NCBI GenBank assembly: GCA_030765125.1
Contig: JAVCDD010000051.1
Coordinates: 1-47,877, forward strand
DNA length: 47,877 nucleotides
Reading direction: 5' to 3'
Source of the DNA: Candidatus Hatepunaea meridiana
GTDB lineage: Bacteria > Electryoneota > AABM5-125-24 > Hatepunaeales > Hatepunaeaceae
In this document: positions 1 to 6,311 of the stretch, piece after piece
Numbering within the stretch: position 1 is the first letter of the stretch
Layout of the letters: each line of letters begins with the position of its first letter
Made by a program: the position numbers and the translations under genes
The notes under the pieces: model-generated
Databases searched by the model: none
Told to the model about the DNA's origin: nothing
What the model saw: the letters and a program-made list of their open reading frames with translations, nothing else

Positions 1-120
1 TGTTTCATTGTCTCATTGTTTCATTGTCTCATTGTTTCATTGTCTCATTGTTTCATTGTCTCATTGTTTCATTGTCTCATTGTTTCATTGTCTCATTGTT
101 AAAATGTTAAATTGTTAAAT
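1..120. repeat. 8/16-bp minisatellite
   Basis: Six perfect copies of a 16-bp unit (TGTTTCATTGTCTCAT, itself two 8-mers differing at one base) fill positions 1-96. Degenerate 8-mers of the form TGTTAAAW continue to about 120. The array begins at the window edge, so its full length is unknown. Related 8-bp-period AT-rich runs recur near 738-770 and 19993-20060. There is no spacer structure, so it is not a CRISPR array. Confidence 0.9.
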
Positions 121-170
121 TGCTTTTCAACAATACAACAATATAGCAATACACCAATAAGATATTAAAC

Positions 171-227
171 CAATGTAACATTTTCACAACCCCATCGGTC
201 TAAACTTACAAACAATAACAATTGAAG
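171..227 (+). repeat. Leader repeat, copy 1
   Basis: This 57-base non-coding leader lies just upstream of the first small-peptide gene. It is repeated almost base for base at 467-523, an offset of about 296 bases, and contains the shared core CCCATCGGTCTAAAC. It ends a few bases before the Shine-Dalgarno sequence. The leader and gene therefore duplicated as one unit. It could be a promoter/5'UTR regulatory segment; this is inference. Confidence 0.7.
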
Positions 228-248
228 ATTGAAAAAGGAGATGAAACA

Positions 249-443
249 ATGAGAACGCAACATCAAACTTGTCAAAATACTGAAACCTCAGGAAAGCGTA
301 ACGAGAAGCAGAACAATTCCACTAATTTGAGCAATCCATATAAAGGTATGCCAAAGGCTCGTTTTCGTCGTAATAGGTCGACTTACAGTATTTCATTTCA
401 AGGATTATTCTATCTCGCTACCGTTTCAACACGGTTAAATTAG
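249..443 (+). CDS. Small unknown protein, paralogue 1
   Basis: This 64-residue protein starts at ATG 249, 8 bases after a strong AAGGAG (235-240); an upstream in-frame ATG lacks a comparable site. I do not recognise a family. The N-terminal half is polar and rich in Asn, Gln and Thr. The C-terminal half carries a basic PKARFRR stretch followed by a short hydrophobic GLFYLATVS segment and ends in R-x-N-type residues. The next gene (544-735) encodes a clear paralogue that keeps this C-terminal half almost intact, while the N-terminal half has diverged. Conservation after duplication supports real coding. It sits just upstream of a DUF6249-DUF4097 gene pair and could be co-transcribed with it. 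Function unknown; a small secreted or membrane-active peptide is only a guess. Confidence 0.6.
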   Translation: MRTQHQTCQNTETSGKRNEKQNNSTNLSNPYKGMPKARFRRNRSTYSISFQGLFYLATVSTRLN

Positions 444-466
444 AATATAACAATGAATCAATGTAA

Positions 467-523
467 CAATGTAACATTTTCACAATCCCATCGGTCTAAA
501 CATACAAACAATAACAATTGAAA
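467..523 (+). repeat. Leader repeat, copy 2
   Basis: Second copy of the leader at 171-227, upstream of the second small-peptide gene. It differs by only a few substitutions. A third, decayed version of the surrounding context (TAACAATGAATCAACGTAAC, near 763-782) precedes the gene at 840, so all three genes have related upstream sequence. Confidence 0.7.
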
Positions 524-543
524 ATTTTAAAAGGAATGAAACA

Positions 544-735
544 ATGAAAACGAATCACCAAAATTGTCAAAACACAGATACTTCAGACGTGCGTAATGAG
601 ACTCAAAACAATTCAGCTCACACTCGCAGTCTATATAGTGGTATACCAAAGGCACGTTTTCGGCGCCATAGATCAGCTTGCAGTATTTCAATAGGACTGT
701 TCTATCTCGCTACAGTTTCAGTACGGTCAAATTGA
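544..735 (+). CDS. Small unknown protein, paralogue 2
   Basis: This 63-residue protein starts at ATG 544 with AAAGGA upstream. It is a tandem paralogue of the protein encoded at 249-443. Shared features are the NCQNT-type start, the PKARFRR basic motif at about residue 35, an SIS block and the C-terminal GLFYLATVS hydrophobic stretch. Similarity is strongest in the last 30 residues, which suggests this is the functional part. The mature region lacks obvious enzymatic motifs, and the hydrophobic run is short (about 10-12 residues) for a membrane helix. The repeat unit spans gene plus leader. No family recognised. Confidence 0.6.
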   Translation: MKTNHQNCQNTDTSDVRNETQNNSAHTRSLYSGIPKARFRRHRSACSISIGLFYLATVSVRSN

Positions 736-839
736 ATTTAACAATTTAACAATTCAACAATTTAACAATGAATCAACGTAACAATTTGAAACATACCAAA
801 GTCTAATAAATAAAACAACAAAAAATAAAGGAATTTACA

Positions 840-1265
840 ATGTTAGAAAATCTTGCAGTACTGATCCCGCACGTTGCGATAATCGGATCATTCTTTGTAA
901 CAATCATTGCGATTGCTGCAACAGCTCTTATAGTCTACTGGATAATTAAGACATCCGAAAAACGGAAGACTTTAGAGCACGAACAGCGTATGCTGGCTAT
1001 CGAAAAAGGGGCTGACATCCCCATGCTTCCCCCAAAGATAAGGAATCCTTACGCCTGGCCCTTTGTTCTGATGGGTATCGGTCTCGCTTTAATAATCGGT
1101 GGTATCGTCTATCAGGAAGGCGTCTGGGTATTTGGACTTATCCTTGCAATGATCGGTGGTGGAATCTTAAGCGCAAATCTCCTTCTTAAGAAACAGAAGA
1201 AGGATAAAGAAGACAAGGAAGCGTTCACCGAACCCACACAAATCGAAAAAGGAGAAACGATATGA
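840..1265 (+). CDS. DUF6249-type membrane protein
   Basis: This 141-residue membrane protein has three predicted helices (about 8-36, 72-91 and 95-115). A charged cytoplasmic loop (HEQRMLAIEKGADIP) sits between helices 1 and 2, and the C-terminal tail is Lys/Glu-rich. The 'HE.RMLAIEKG' loop is the hallmark of the small DUF6249 family, commonly found beside ECF sigma factors and DUF4097 proteins. The start at 840 has AAAGG about 10 bases upstream. Its TGA stop overlaps the ATG of the next gene by four bases, indicating translational coupling with the DUF4097 protein. Biochemical role unknown; a signalling or envelope-stress regulatory role is inferred from family context only. Confidence 0.75.
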   Translation: MLENLAVLIPHVAIIGSFFVTIIAIAATALIVYWIIKTSEKRKTLEHEQRMLAIEKGADIPMLPPKIRNPYAWPFVLMGIGLALIIGGIVYQEGVWVFGLILAMIGGGILSANLLLKKQKKDKEDKEAFTEPTQIEKGETI

Positions 1266-2107
1266 CTACCAGGCAAATAATTAACAGGAACCCAATATTC
1301 ATCCTGTCATTGTCATTAGTCATTCTCTTAACCCTGACAGCGCTGCCTGCGCTCGCCAAGATAACCATTGAGGATAGTTATAACAAAGTAATGGAAGCCG
1401 CTGGATTTGAGGATGTTTCAATTGAGACCGTAAACGGCTCCATTGAGGTAACAGGATACGACGGCGACCAGGTAACTATAGACGCTAAAATGGAAGTCAA
1501 AGGCAAGAAAGAGGACATTTGCAAAGAACTTCTGAGCGAGATTGAGATCAAAATCAATGAAAAGGGAAAAGAACTTGAAATCGAAGCGGATACTAAGGAC
1601 AAGCGTGGTTACAGCGTATCGGTTTCCTTTAAAATACAGGTTCCCCATCGGATGAAGATCGAGGCTGAAACCGTTAACGGTTCAATTGACGTAACGGATA
1701 TTAACGGCGGTGCAAACATCGAAACTATCAACGGCAGCCTCAATTGCAGCAATATGATCTGCGACGTCGACGCTGAAACTATCAACGGCAGTATAAACTT
1801 CGATGACGTGTCCGGGGAACTCGACGCCGAGACCATCAACGGCAGTATTGATTGTGAGAGCGCATTAGAGCCTCCCCAATCAATCAGCTTCGAAACGATC
1901 AACGGCAAGGTCAATGTTGAATTAAAAGGAATACCGGACGCAAAATTGAATATTGCCGCCGTAAACGGCAATATTAAACTGAAAGGCTTTGCTGAAGTCG
2001 AACTGAAGAGAAACGCCCGTTCATTCAGTTCCACACTCGGATCGGGCGCAGGAAGTTACGACATCAGCACTGTAAATGGTTCAGTAACTTTCGAGCTGAA
2101 GAAATAG
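1262..2107 (+). CDS. DUF4097-family beta-strand repeat protein
   Basis: This 281-residue exported protein has an N-terminal signal peptide (hydrophobic residues about 12-31, ending near ALPALA). The mature part is a series of short beta repeats with the consensus E-T-[IV]-N-G-S-[IV], seen about eight times from residue 56 to the end. This is typical of DUF4097 (adhesin-like beta-solenoid) proteins. The start ATG lies inside the stop of the preceding DUF6249 gene (ATGA overlap), so the two are co-translated. DUF4097 proteins are often encoded with sigma/anti-sigma factors and thought to act in the periplasm or at the surface. No sorting tail is present. Hairpins follow within 150 bases. Confidence 0.8.
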   Translation: MTTRQIINRNPIFILSLSLVILLTLTALPALAKITIEDSYNKVMEAAGFEDVSIETVNGSIEVTGYDGDQVTIDAKMEVKGKKEDICKELLSEIEIKINEKGKELEIEADTKDKRGYSVSVSFKIQVPHRMKIEAETVNGSIDVTDINGGANIETINGSLNCSNMICDVDAETINGSINFDDVSGELDAETINGSIDCESALEPPQSISFETINGKVNVELKGIPDAKLNIAAVNGNIKLKGFAEVELKRNARSFSSTLGSGAGSYDISTVNGSVTFELKK

Positions 2108-2120
2108 AAATTAATGTTGT

Positions 2121-2183
2121 AATATTGTGATGTTGTAATGTTGTGATTAATAAAAAATTACAACATTACAACATCACAACATT
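2121..2183 (+). terminator. Long AT-rich inverted repeat, possible terminator
   Basis: Arms 2121-2146 and 2158-2183 are complementary at 24 of 26 positions, with an A-rich 11-base loop. The arms are built from TGTTGTAATGTTGTGA-like 8-9-bp periodic sequence. It lies 13 bases after the DUF4097 stop, where a terminator is expected. No T-run follows, so it may equally be an expanded microsatellite that folds back. Confidence 0.45.
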
Positions 2184-2224
2184 GAAGAGAACCTTCACGA
2201 CCGGTCACCTCCTGAGTCGTGGAT

Positions 2225-2257
2225 AAAGGAGTGGCTGCTTTATGCGGTCACTCCTTT
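2225..2257 (+). terminator. Hairpin, possible terminator
   Basis: Stem AAAGGAGTG (2225-2233) pairs with CACTCCTTT (2249-2257) around a 15-base loop. It is followed by TTGAATTTTT. The weak T-run makes intrinsic termination possible but not certain. Confidence 0.4.
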
Positions 2258-2288
2258 TGAATTTTTGATGTTGGGATGGGTAATAACG

Positions 2289-2434
2289 CCCGTCAAGTCA
2301 CCGCACTTGACGGGTATAACCTGAACCATCTGCTTAATCCGCTTAATCTGTTGTAAATTATGTAAGAATGAATTGACATAACAACAATAACTCCTTACAT
2401 TCTAACTTATGGAGTGCGCAAGCCATGCTTGCGC
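2289..2434. repeat. Two palindromes in a gene-free stretch
   Basis: Positions 2289-2298 (CCCGTCAAGT) pair perfectly with 2305-2314 over a 6-base loop. Positions 2416-2423 (GCGCAAGC) pair perfectly with 2427-2434 over a 3-base loop. These resemble the other short GC-rich palindromes scattered between genes here. The whole 2108-2628 stretch has no convincing gene; nothing further was seen in 2435-2628. Confidence 0.75.
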
Positions 2435-2628
2435 CCGTTTAAAGTAAGTAGATGAAAAAGAGTAAATCGGCTGTAATCCATGACGAAAGAACTTGACAGA
2501 AGGATTTAGCGGGTTTACATTTCGTAAGTGAAACATAATTCAGAGGATGAATATGATTTTACTGAGTGAGATTCAACTTAGTAATATTCATAAATTGAAT
2601 TCACCATACTAATTAACTTAGGTTTACC

Positions 2629-3873
2629 ATGAGTAAAATTATCTTCACATTGATTTTAGTGATATTTACAGTGTCGTCCGTAAACACAAGCGCTCAGGAA
2701 ATTCGTGAAGTCGGGCGCTTTGATACTCCTGATATGGCGTATGGTGTTGATGTTTCGGGTAACTTCGCCTATGTTGCTGATGGTGATAGCGGTCTTCGCG
2801 TGATAGATATATCAGACTTAGAAAATCCAATTGAAGTAGGATTCTGTAATACTCAGGATAATGCACACAAGGTTTTTGTAGAAGGCGAATATGCATTTAT
2901 TGCAGATGAGGAAGGTGGTTTGAGAATAATCGATATATCCGATCCAGAAGATCCTATGGAAATCGGGTTTTACAACACAGGAAATGCTTGGGGTGTTTTT
3001 ATAACTGGAGATTACGCTTATGTTGCTGATATATTAGGTGGTCTTCGTGTGATCAACATGACTGACAAGGAGAATCCTGCTGAAATTGGTTATTTTGACA
3101 CGCCTGGTGGTGGTTGCAGTGTTTTTATATCTGATAATTATGCATATTTGGCAGACTATCATCTAGGTCTTAGGGTGATAGATATTAGCGATCCCACCTC
3201 TCCACGCTTAATTGGAACGTGTGATACACCTGGATTAGCGGTAGATGTTGCAGTCTGGGGTGATTATGCTTACATCGCTGATAACAATAGTGGGTTACGT
3301 ATTATCAATGTCTCGGATATTGAGAATCCTGAAGAAGTAAGTTTCTTTGAAACTCAGGGAGCTGTCTGGTGTGTTTATGCCTTCTACGACTATGTTTTCT
3401 TCACAGATATGCCAGGTGGTCTTCACGTGATCAATATTTCTGAACCTCATAACCCTCGGGAAGTTGGCTTTTTCGAGTTATTAGGAACTTCATGGGATAT
3501 TACATTCATGGATAACTATGCCTACATTGCTAATGGTTCCTTTGGGATTAGGATTTTTAACTTATCTGAAATTGCAGGAATAGATTACGATCTTCATTAT
3601 TCAATTCCAACTAAGTTCTATTTACTTGAAGCTTATCCAAACCCGTTTAATGCCAGAACTGTAATTAACTTTGAAATACCAGTTTCTTCATATATTTCTT
3701 TGAAAATCGTAAACATGTCAGGAATAGAGGTGGCTGAACTTGTCAATGGTCAAATAGCAGAAGGTCGGTATTCTATCTCATGGAATGTAAATGACCTACC
3801 AACCGGTGTTTATTTCGCGAGAATTGCTACCTCCAACATTACAAAAACATTAATAATGACTTTAGTTAGATAA
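2629..3873 (+). CDS. Secreted LVIVD-repeat protein with T9SS sorting tail
   Basis: This 414-residue exported protein has a signal peptide at residues 1-22 (ending SAQ). About seven LVIVD-type repeats follow between residues 27 and 325, each with the pattern Y-x-A-D...G-L-R-V-I-[DN]-[IV]-S and P.E[IV]G[FY], spaced about 42-45 residues. These repeats form a beta-propeller-like surface fold of unknown ligand. From A335 the sequence AYPNPFN opens an approximately 80-residue C-terminal domain ending in LIMTLVR, the Por-secretion/T9SS type A sorting domain. The protein should therefore cross the outer membrane and be anchored or released. It stands alone, without an evident operon. Exact function unknown. 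Confidence 0.85.
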   Translation: MSKIIFTLILVIFTVSSVNTSAQEIREVGRFDTPDMAYGVDVSGNFAYVADGDSGLRVIDISDLENPIEVGFCNTQDNAHKVFVEGEYAFIADEEGGLRIIDISDPEDPMEIGFYNTGNAWGVFITGDYAYVADILGGLRVINMTDKENPAEIGYFDTPGGGCSVFISDNYAYLADYHLGLRVIDISDPTSPRLIGTCDTPGLAVDVAVWGDYAYIADNNSGLRIINVSDIENPEEVSFFETQGAVWCVYAFYDYVFFTDMPGGLHVINISEPHNPREVGFFELLGTSWDITFMDNYAYIANGSFGIRIFNLSEIAGIDYDLHYSIPTKFYLLEAYPNPFNARTVINFEIPVSSYISLKIVNMSGIEVAELVNGQIAEGRYSISWNVNDLPTGVYFARIATSNITKTLIMTLVR

Positions 3874-3953
3874 AACCTCTCTCATTTCTATTATCAGATT
3901 TTAAAAGGAGTCTTTTTCCGTAGTGATAGGCAAAACATAAACTTGGGTTGAAA

Positions 3954-4655
3954 ATGAATAATAGTAAACTGATCGAAATCTGTAAGAAGCACATTCTTAC
4001 GGACAACATTGATTCCGTTTTCAAGGAACCTTATATTCCCTATTTACCAAAAGGTGAATGGAATGGAATTCTGATTTTAGCAGAGGCTCAGAACTTATCA
4101 AATTCAGAATATGTTGAAGACCTCAAAAAATCGTCTTCAATCAGAAGGATCTGTAGATTATGCGATTCTGATCCTGATGATATTGGCGTTCAACCTTGGG
4201 ATGATTGTTCAATGAAGTTAGCAATAGAATCAGCATTTGATACTTCAGCGGAAAACACTGCCGTATCGAATGCAGTACTTTGGTCTCAAATCGATAAAAA
4301 CGGAAATAATAAGAATCCGTCAACCGATTTGATTGTAAAATCCATCGAGGTTTGGGCTGATTTTTTGCCAATCATCAGACCAGAGCATATTATAACCTGC
4401 GGCAATATCGCACATAAAGTAATTGGAAATATCAAACAAATAGGAACACCATCCTGGAAGCCTACAAAGTGGCGTTTACCATCGAGAACAGCTATGTCAA
4501 GAATCTCTGGTATGTTTCCTGAAGGAGATTTGCTTTCGCGATATCACGAAGTAAAAGAGGTAGCAACAAGACATCCCGAATGGTTAAAAGGTGGTTATCG
4601 TCAAAATAAGATATTTTTCGCTTGCCATGCAGTAAGTGTATCAAACGCAATCTAG
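3954..4655 (+). CDS. Possible uracil-DNA-glycosylase-fold protein
   Basis: This protein of about 233 residues has no signal peptide. The start could be TTG 3948 or ATG 3954; ATG is chosen because neither has a good ribosome site. Near the N-terminus GILILAEAQN, and later HIITCGNIAHKVI, resemble the strand-loop pair of the uracil-DNA glycosylase superfamily (substrate-binding 'GE.P'-like loop and 'LLG..A' strand). The canonical catalytic motifs are not clear, however. An SSSIRRICRLC segment adds two cysteines. It is separated by about 80 bases from the LVIVD gene and by about 195 from the next gene. The family assignment is a fold-level impression; the safe description is hypothetical protein. 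Confidence 0.4.
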   Translation: MNNSKLIEICKKHILTDNIDSVFKEPYIPYLPKGEWNGILILAEAQNLSNSEYVEDLKKSSSIRRICRLCDSDPDDIGVQPWDDCSMKLAIESAFDTSAENTAVSNAVLWSQIDKNGNNKNPSTDLIVKSIEVWADFLPIIRPEHIITCGNIAHKVIGNIKQIGTPSWKPTKWRLPSRTAMSRISGMFPEGDLLSRYHEVKEVATRHPEWLKGGYRQNKIFFACHAVSVSNAI

Positions 4656-4848
4656 TAAATCTTAAATGTAGTAATAATAAAGATCATCTTTTACAGTATC
4701 AATTCCAATTAGTATCACTGTTCGGATTTCGTATAAGTATTGGGAGGTCATTTCAACAATCAAGCACCCATCTTTGCGCAAATGAATCGATGACTTAAAG
4801 AAAACTCTTACAACTCCCGATGAAGTCCAGAAAGTATGGTAAACAAAT

Positions 4849-5064
4849 ATGGAAGAAGTAAAAGTATTTTATAACCACACCGGAAACACATTAACCGTCT
4901 GGTTTGGTAACCCGCGGGACGAAGTGATTTGTGTAGAAACAGGCGATGAGGTTATCTTGATGAAAGATAAGAACGGAAAGGTTATAGGCTTTGAAAAGCT
5001 GAATTTTACACCATCAGCGCCAGAATTGTTGCGGGTGGCGTTTGAAACAGCTATTTATAAATAA
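4849..5064 (+). CDS. DUF2283 domain protein
   Basis: This 71-residue protein has the DUF2283 pattern: V-x-Y/F-N/D near the start (VFYNHTGNTLTVWF), a middle EVILMKDKNGKVIGFEKLN and an acidic turn. The family is small and all-beta, and often encoded next to DUF4258 or BECR-type nuclease-like proteins, suggesting an antitoxin or accessory role. Here a DUF4258 gene follows after 97 bases. A second DUF2283 gene lies on the opposite strand 700 bases away, also beside a nuclease-like gene. No good Shine-Dalgarno is visible. Antitoxin function is inferred from context, not shown. Confidence 0.7.
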   Translation: MEEVKVFYNHTGNTLTVWFGNPRDEVICVETGDEVILMKDKNGKVIGFEKLNFTPSAPELLRVAFETAIYK

Positions 5065-5127
5065 CGTAACTTTGCTTCGCTAAGGCAGGGGAAATCAGAG
5101 GATATTTTCAACTACAACAAGCATTCG

Positions 5128-5154
5128 CAGGTGGGGACGCCTATGTTACTACTA
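5128..5154. repeat. Half copy of the palindromic element at 5671-5748
   Basis: The 27 bases ending in GTTACTAC match the right arm of the palindrome at 5722-5748 with a few substitutions, and the preceding AAGCATT also matches. No left arm is present. It lies immediately upstream of the DUF4258 gene. Confidence 0.6.
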
Positions 5155-5161
5155 AGATTAT

Positions 5162-5446
5162 ATGGATTGTAACAAAATCATTTACACAGGTCATGCATTT
5201 CAGAGAATGTATGAAAGACATATCAATAAACAGGACATCCGGGAAGCGGTTCGTTTTGGTGAAGTAATTATGGAGTATCCGAACGACCGTCCTTTCCCCA
5301 GTTGCTTATTGCTGTTCTCTATTGGAGAAAGACCGTTACATCTTGTCGTAGCTATAGATTATTCAACTAAAACATGCTATATTGTTACAATCTATGAACC
5401 GAATCCCGATAAATGGGATAATGATTTTAAGCAAAGGAGAAAATAA
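5162..5446 (+). CDS. DUF4258 protein, putative toxin
   Basis: This 94-residue protein matches the DUF4258 pattern: an early H-A-x-x-R-M-x-x-R (HAFQRMYERHI), IREAV..GEVI.EYPND.P.PSCLLL and a C-terminal LHVV-type strand ending YIVTIYEPNPDKW. DUF4258 belongs to the BECR/RelE-like nuclease fold group and is regularly paired with YgiT-type zinc-finger antitoxins. That is exactly the case here: the stop overlaps the next gene's start by one base (TAATG), so the two are translationally coupled. A GGAGAA sequence just before serves the downstream start. Toxic activity is inferred from family and pairing. Confidence 0.75.
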   Translation: MDCNKIIYTGHAFQRMYERHINKQDIREAVRFGEVIMEYPNDRPFPSCLLLFSIGERPLHLVVAIDYSTKTCYIVTIYEPNPDKWDNDFKQRRK

Positions 5447-5670
5447 TGAAATGCGTCTTATGCAAAGTTGGTGAAACTCAGCCGGGAAAGGTTAATGTAA
5501 CCCTCCACCGTGATGAAACAACTGTCATTATCAAGGATGTTCCGGCTGATGTGTGCGATTGTTGCGGGGAGTATTATCTGTCCGATGACATTGCAGATAA
5601 GGTGACGGCAATGGCTGATGAAGCTGTCAGCAAAGGCGTCGAGATTGAAATTCGACGGTTTGCGGCGTAG
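5446..5670 (+). CDS. YgiT-type zinc-finger antitoxin-like protein
   Basis: This 74-residue protein has two CxxC pairs (C3/C6 and C37/C40), the zinc knuckle of the YgiT/MqsA N-terminal domain. It also has the conserved V-P-A-x-V-C-x-x-C-G-E-x-Y sequence. It lacks the DNA-binding HTH half of full-length MqsA, as do many short members of this family. It is coupled to the DUF4258 gene upstream by a one-base overlap, with AAAGGAG about 7 bases before the ATG. It likely binds and neutralises the DUF4258 product; this role is inferred. Confidence 0.8.
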   Translation: MKCVLCKVGETQPGKVNVTLHRDETTVIIKDVPADVCDCCGEYYLSDDIADKVTAMADEAVSKGVEIEIRRFAA

Positions 5671-5748
5671 GTAGTAGCGTAGGCATCCATGCCTGCGGAT
5701 TTTTTTACTACGATAAGCATTCGCAGGCGGGGACGCCTACGCTACTAC
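5671..5748. repeat. Palindromic element between convergent genes
   Basis: Arms 5671-5697 and 5722-5748 are complementary at 24 of 27 positions; they begin GTAGTAGCGTAGGC and end GCCTACGCTACTAC. Each arm can also fold on itself. Half copies occur at 5128-5154 and near 24624-24648. It starts directly after the stop of the + gene and precedes the end of the - gene by 21 bases, so it may serve as a bidirectional terminator. Its repeated nature points to a dispersed element. Confidence 0.75.
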
Positions 5749-5769
5749 ATTCAATTATTGAAAATAGAC

Positions 5770-6009
5770 TCATTCCTGCAACACACTGTCAAATGATTTA
5801 GCTTTTCTTCGCAGGCTAACGGAGAGAGGCTTCTGCTCTTTTAAAGCACTCACTTTTAAGATAGAAAAACCTATAATATTCCCTTCTTTATCAACTTTTT
5901 CCATTATAGCATCATTTTCTGTCTCTCTGAAGAAACCAGCCTTCCGATCAAAGATCACTTCTAAGTAATCCCCTTCGCTGTCATACCAAACTTTTATTTC
6001 CTTTCCCAT
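5770..6009 (-). CDS. DUF2283 domain protein
   Basis: This 79-residue protein starts at the ATG at 6009, chosen because AGGAG lies 8 bases upstream; a longer frame exists but has no such site. The sequence has the DUF2283 pattern (IKVWYDSEGDYLEVIF, then IMEKVDKEGNIIGFSIL). The start overlaps the end of the upstream nuclease-like gene by 16 bases, so the pair is tightly coupled. The C-terminus is basic. It mirrors the DUF2283 gene at 4849-5064 on the other strand. A role as antitoxin or partner of the neighbour is inferred. Confidence 0.75.
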   Translation of the reverse strand: MGKEIKVWYDSEGDYLEVIFDRKAGFFRETENDAIMEKVDKEGNIIGFSILKVSALKEQKPLSVSLRRKAKSFDSVLQE

Positions 6010-6308
6010 CGCAGTTCTCCTCTTTTTGCTGTATTTGTGAAATACGCTGTTATTATAAATAAATCGCTTATTGCAGTCTTTACCACAACACATAGATATT
6101 TATTCGTAACAGGTGTAATATCATAGTATCGGTAGAATAATTCAATGTCTGAATCTGTTATTGATCTGACAATTCGCTCCGGTTCAAGCAAGGTTTTCTC
6201 TATTCTATCAATCTGTCCTGCCATTTCAGGATGTGTGTTCTCTATATGCCATTGTCGTTCATCTGTCAATCTGATCCGTCGACTGAGAACGTCATTAAAC
6301 CATTTCAT
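5994..6308 (-). CDS. BECR/PBECR2-like nuclease-fold protein, putative toxin
   Basis: This 104-residue protein has the pattern R-L-T-D-E-R-x-x-H-I-x-x-x-H-P-E near the N-terminus, then E-P-E-R-I-V-R-S, then a Y-Y...K-Y-L-x-V-V-V-K strand and I-T-A-Y-F-T-N at the end. This resembles the phage-associated BECR (barnase-EndoU-colicin-RelE) nuclease fold group, PBECR2-like. It starts 3 bases after the stop of the large C25 gene and overlaps the following DUF2283 gene by 16 bases. It likely acts with that gene as a toxin-antitoxin-like module. Nuclease activity is a family-level inference. Confidence 0.6.
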   Translation of the reverse strand: MKWFNDVLSRRIRLTDERQWHIENTHPEMAGQIDRIEKTLLEPERIVRSITDSDIELFYRYYDITPVTNKYLCVVVKTAISDLFIITAYFTNTAKRGELRWERK

Positions 6309-6311
6309 TCA

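Noticed and set aside
1..96. CRISPR-like regular repeats
   Set aside because: Units are contiguous 16-mers with no spacers, and no cas genes are present.
1609..2034. 141-codon - strand frame
   Set aside because: Antisense to the DUF4097 repeats; its repeated 'LPLIVSA' pattern is only the complement of the ETINGS repeats.
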